Shown here: in pieces, positions 8,215-9,199 of the stretch
How positions within the stretch are numbered: the stretch's first letter is position 1
How the letters are laid out: each line of letters opens with the position of its first letter
Assembly (NCBI GenBank): GCA_027451165.1
Contig: DAIDJX010000124.1
Span: 1-9,199 of the forward strand
Direction of reading: 5' to 3'
Source: Prolixibacteraceae bacterium
GTDB lineage: Bacteria; Bacteroidota; Bacteroidia; Bacteroidales; Prolixibacteraceae
DNA: 9,199 nt
Notes under the pieces: model-generated
What the model saw: only the letters and a program-made list of their open reading frames with translations
Databases searched by the model: none
Told to the model about the DNA's origin: nothing
Position numbers and translations under genes: made by a program

Positions 8215-9199
8215 ATGTCCAGAATTATCGTATTAGGCGCCGGTATTGCCGGTCACACCGCAGCCATGGTATTGAAAAGGAAGTTGGGAAAGAAGCATGA
8301 AGTGTGTGTCATCAGTCCCAATTCCCGTTATCAGTGGATTCCATCCAACATTTGGATAGGGATCGGGCAAATGACTGAAAAAAATGTGACCTTTGAACTG
8401 GCGCCTGTTTACAAGAAACAGGGAATACGTTACCTTCAGGCTAAAGCTACTGCCATTTACCCTGAAGGGAAAAACGGAAAAACTGAGCCCACCGTTGACT
8501 TTGAATATACAGCCGGGGATCAGAAAGGGGTGCCCGGAGAATTGGAATATGATTTCCTTATCAATGCCACTGGTCCCAGACTGAATTTTGCCGCCACTGA
8601 AGGATTGGGTCCTGACGGGTTTTCAGAATCGGTGTGTACCTATCATCACGCTGCCCATGCCTGGGAAAAATTGCAGGAAGCCCTCGGGAAAATGGCCAAA
8701 GGGGAAAAACAGCGTTTCCTGATCGGAACCGGCCACCCGATGGCTACCTGCCAGGGGGCAGCTTTTGAGTATGCGCTGAACGTAGCCTTTGAGATCAACA
8801 AAAGGAAACTCAACCACCTGGCTGAAATCACCTGGATTTCAAATGAATATGAATTGGGCGATTTCGGCATGGGGGGCGCCTTTATCAAGAAGGGAGGCTA
8901 CATGACATCCACAAAGATCTTCACCGAATCGATCATGTCGGAATATGGCATCAAATGGATAAAAAGGGCGGGCGTCACCAAACTGGAGAAAGGGGTTGCC
9001 CATTATCAAACCCTTGATGGGGAATCATCGACCATTGAATTTGATTTTGCCATGTTGATCCCTGCTTTTGCCGGCGTTGGACTGAAGGCATTCTCCAATG
9101 ACGGTACAGAAATCACAAGCTCTCTTTTCGCGCCCAATGGTTTGATGAAGGTCGACGCCAACTATACCCAAAAACCATTTGAGGAATGGTCGGTCAGTG
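8215..9199 (+). CDS. sqr: Sulfide:quinone oxidoreductase-like flavoprotein, C-terminus cut by window edge
   Basis: Open from the ATG at 8215 through the right edge (328 codons plus one base, no stop), this gene encodes an FAD-dependent enzyme of the disulfide-reductase fold. SQRs oxidise sulfide to sulfane sulfur at the membrane and pass electrons to quinone. The FAD-binding GAGIAG is at residues 8-13, followed by IPSNIWIGIG (42-51) and the second dinucleotide-fold signature NATGPR (117-122). SVCTYHHAAHAW (139-150) supplies C141 and H145, which match the C128/H132 context of acidophile SQR as I recall it. ATCQGAAFEYA (177-187) supplies C179, matching C160. MLIPAFAGVG (280-289) is also SQR-like. 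The third redox cysteine (near 356 in that enzyme) and the C-terminal membrane helices lie beyond the window; about 100 residues are probably missing. There is no upstream in-frame start and no well-placed Shine-Dalgarno. A related NAD(P)H dehydrogenase is less likely because both cysteines are present. Confidence 0.85.
   Translation, partial: MSRIIVLGAGIAGHTAAMVLKRKLGKKHEVCVISPNSRYQWIPSNIWIGIGQMTEKNVTFELAPVYKKQGIRYLQAKATAIYPEGKNGKTEPTVDFEYTAGDQKGVPGELEYDFLINATGPRLNFAATEGLGPDGFSESVCTYHHAAHAWEKLQEALGKMAKGEKQRFLIGTGHPMATCQGAAFEYALNVAFEINKRKLNHLAEITWISNEYELGDFGMGGAFIKKGGYMTSTKIFTESIMSEYGIKWIKRAGVTKLEKGVAHYQTLDGESSTIEFDFAMLIPAFAGVGLKAFSNDGTEITSSLFAPNGLMKVDANYTQKPFEEWSVS

Noticed and set aside
8623..8888. 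Minus-strand open frames of 64 and 80 codons opposite the SQR-like gene
   Set aside because: They overlap each other in different frames and lie antisense to the conserved cysteine region of the flavoprotein, so the plus strand is the coding one.

Overview
The window looks like a chromosomal fragment of a Bacteroidota bacterium. Three things point there: an adjacent SusC/SusD outer-membrane uptake pair, gene starts with A/T-rich leaders and no Shine-Dalgarno sequence, and promoter-like TAnnTTFG-class boxes matching the Bacteroidota -7 consensus TAnnTTTG. An order-level assignment is not supportable from this sequence alone.

Layout from left to right. Bases 1-35 hold a degenerate 7-bp tandem repeat that runs off the left edge. 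Bases 44-2251 (minus) encode a complete Cu(+)-exporting P1B-type ATPase (CopA). A short intergenic stretch (2252-2324) holds a strong intrinsic terminator for the operon to its right, and its T-tract runs into a candidate copA promoter box. Bases 2325-4673 and 4695-8015 (both minus) encode a SusD-like surface lipoprotein and a SusC-like TonB-dependent porin. They are separated by 21 bp and transcribed susC then susD. A 199-bp divergent intergenic region (8016-8214) carries candidate back-to-back promoters and two inverted repeats. From 8215 (plus) to the right edge lies a truncated gene for a sulfide:quinone oxidoreductase-like flavoprotein.

How the genes work together. SusC and SusD should form one outer-membrane import complex: the lipoprotein lid captures a ligand and the barrel imports it using TonB energy. 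No glycosidase, peptidase, sulfatase, sigma/anti-sigma pair or hybrid two-component regulator lies in the window, so the substrate cannot be named. The terminator after susD suggests a two-gene operon. The copper pump and the SQR-like enzyme appear to be separate transcription units. No clearly new multi-gene system is visible. The points most worth a second look are the heptad repeat, the terminator/promoter overlap before copA, the structured divergent promoter region, the unusually long SusD without enzyme partners, and the altered context of a catalytic cysteine in the SQR-like protein.
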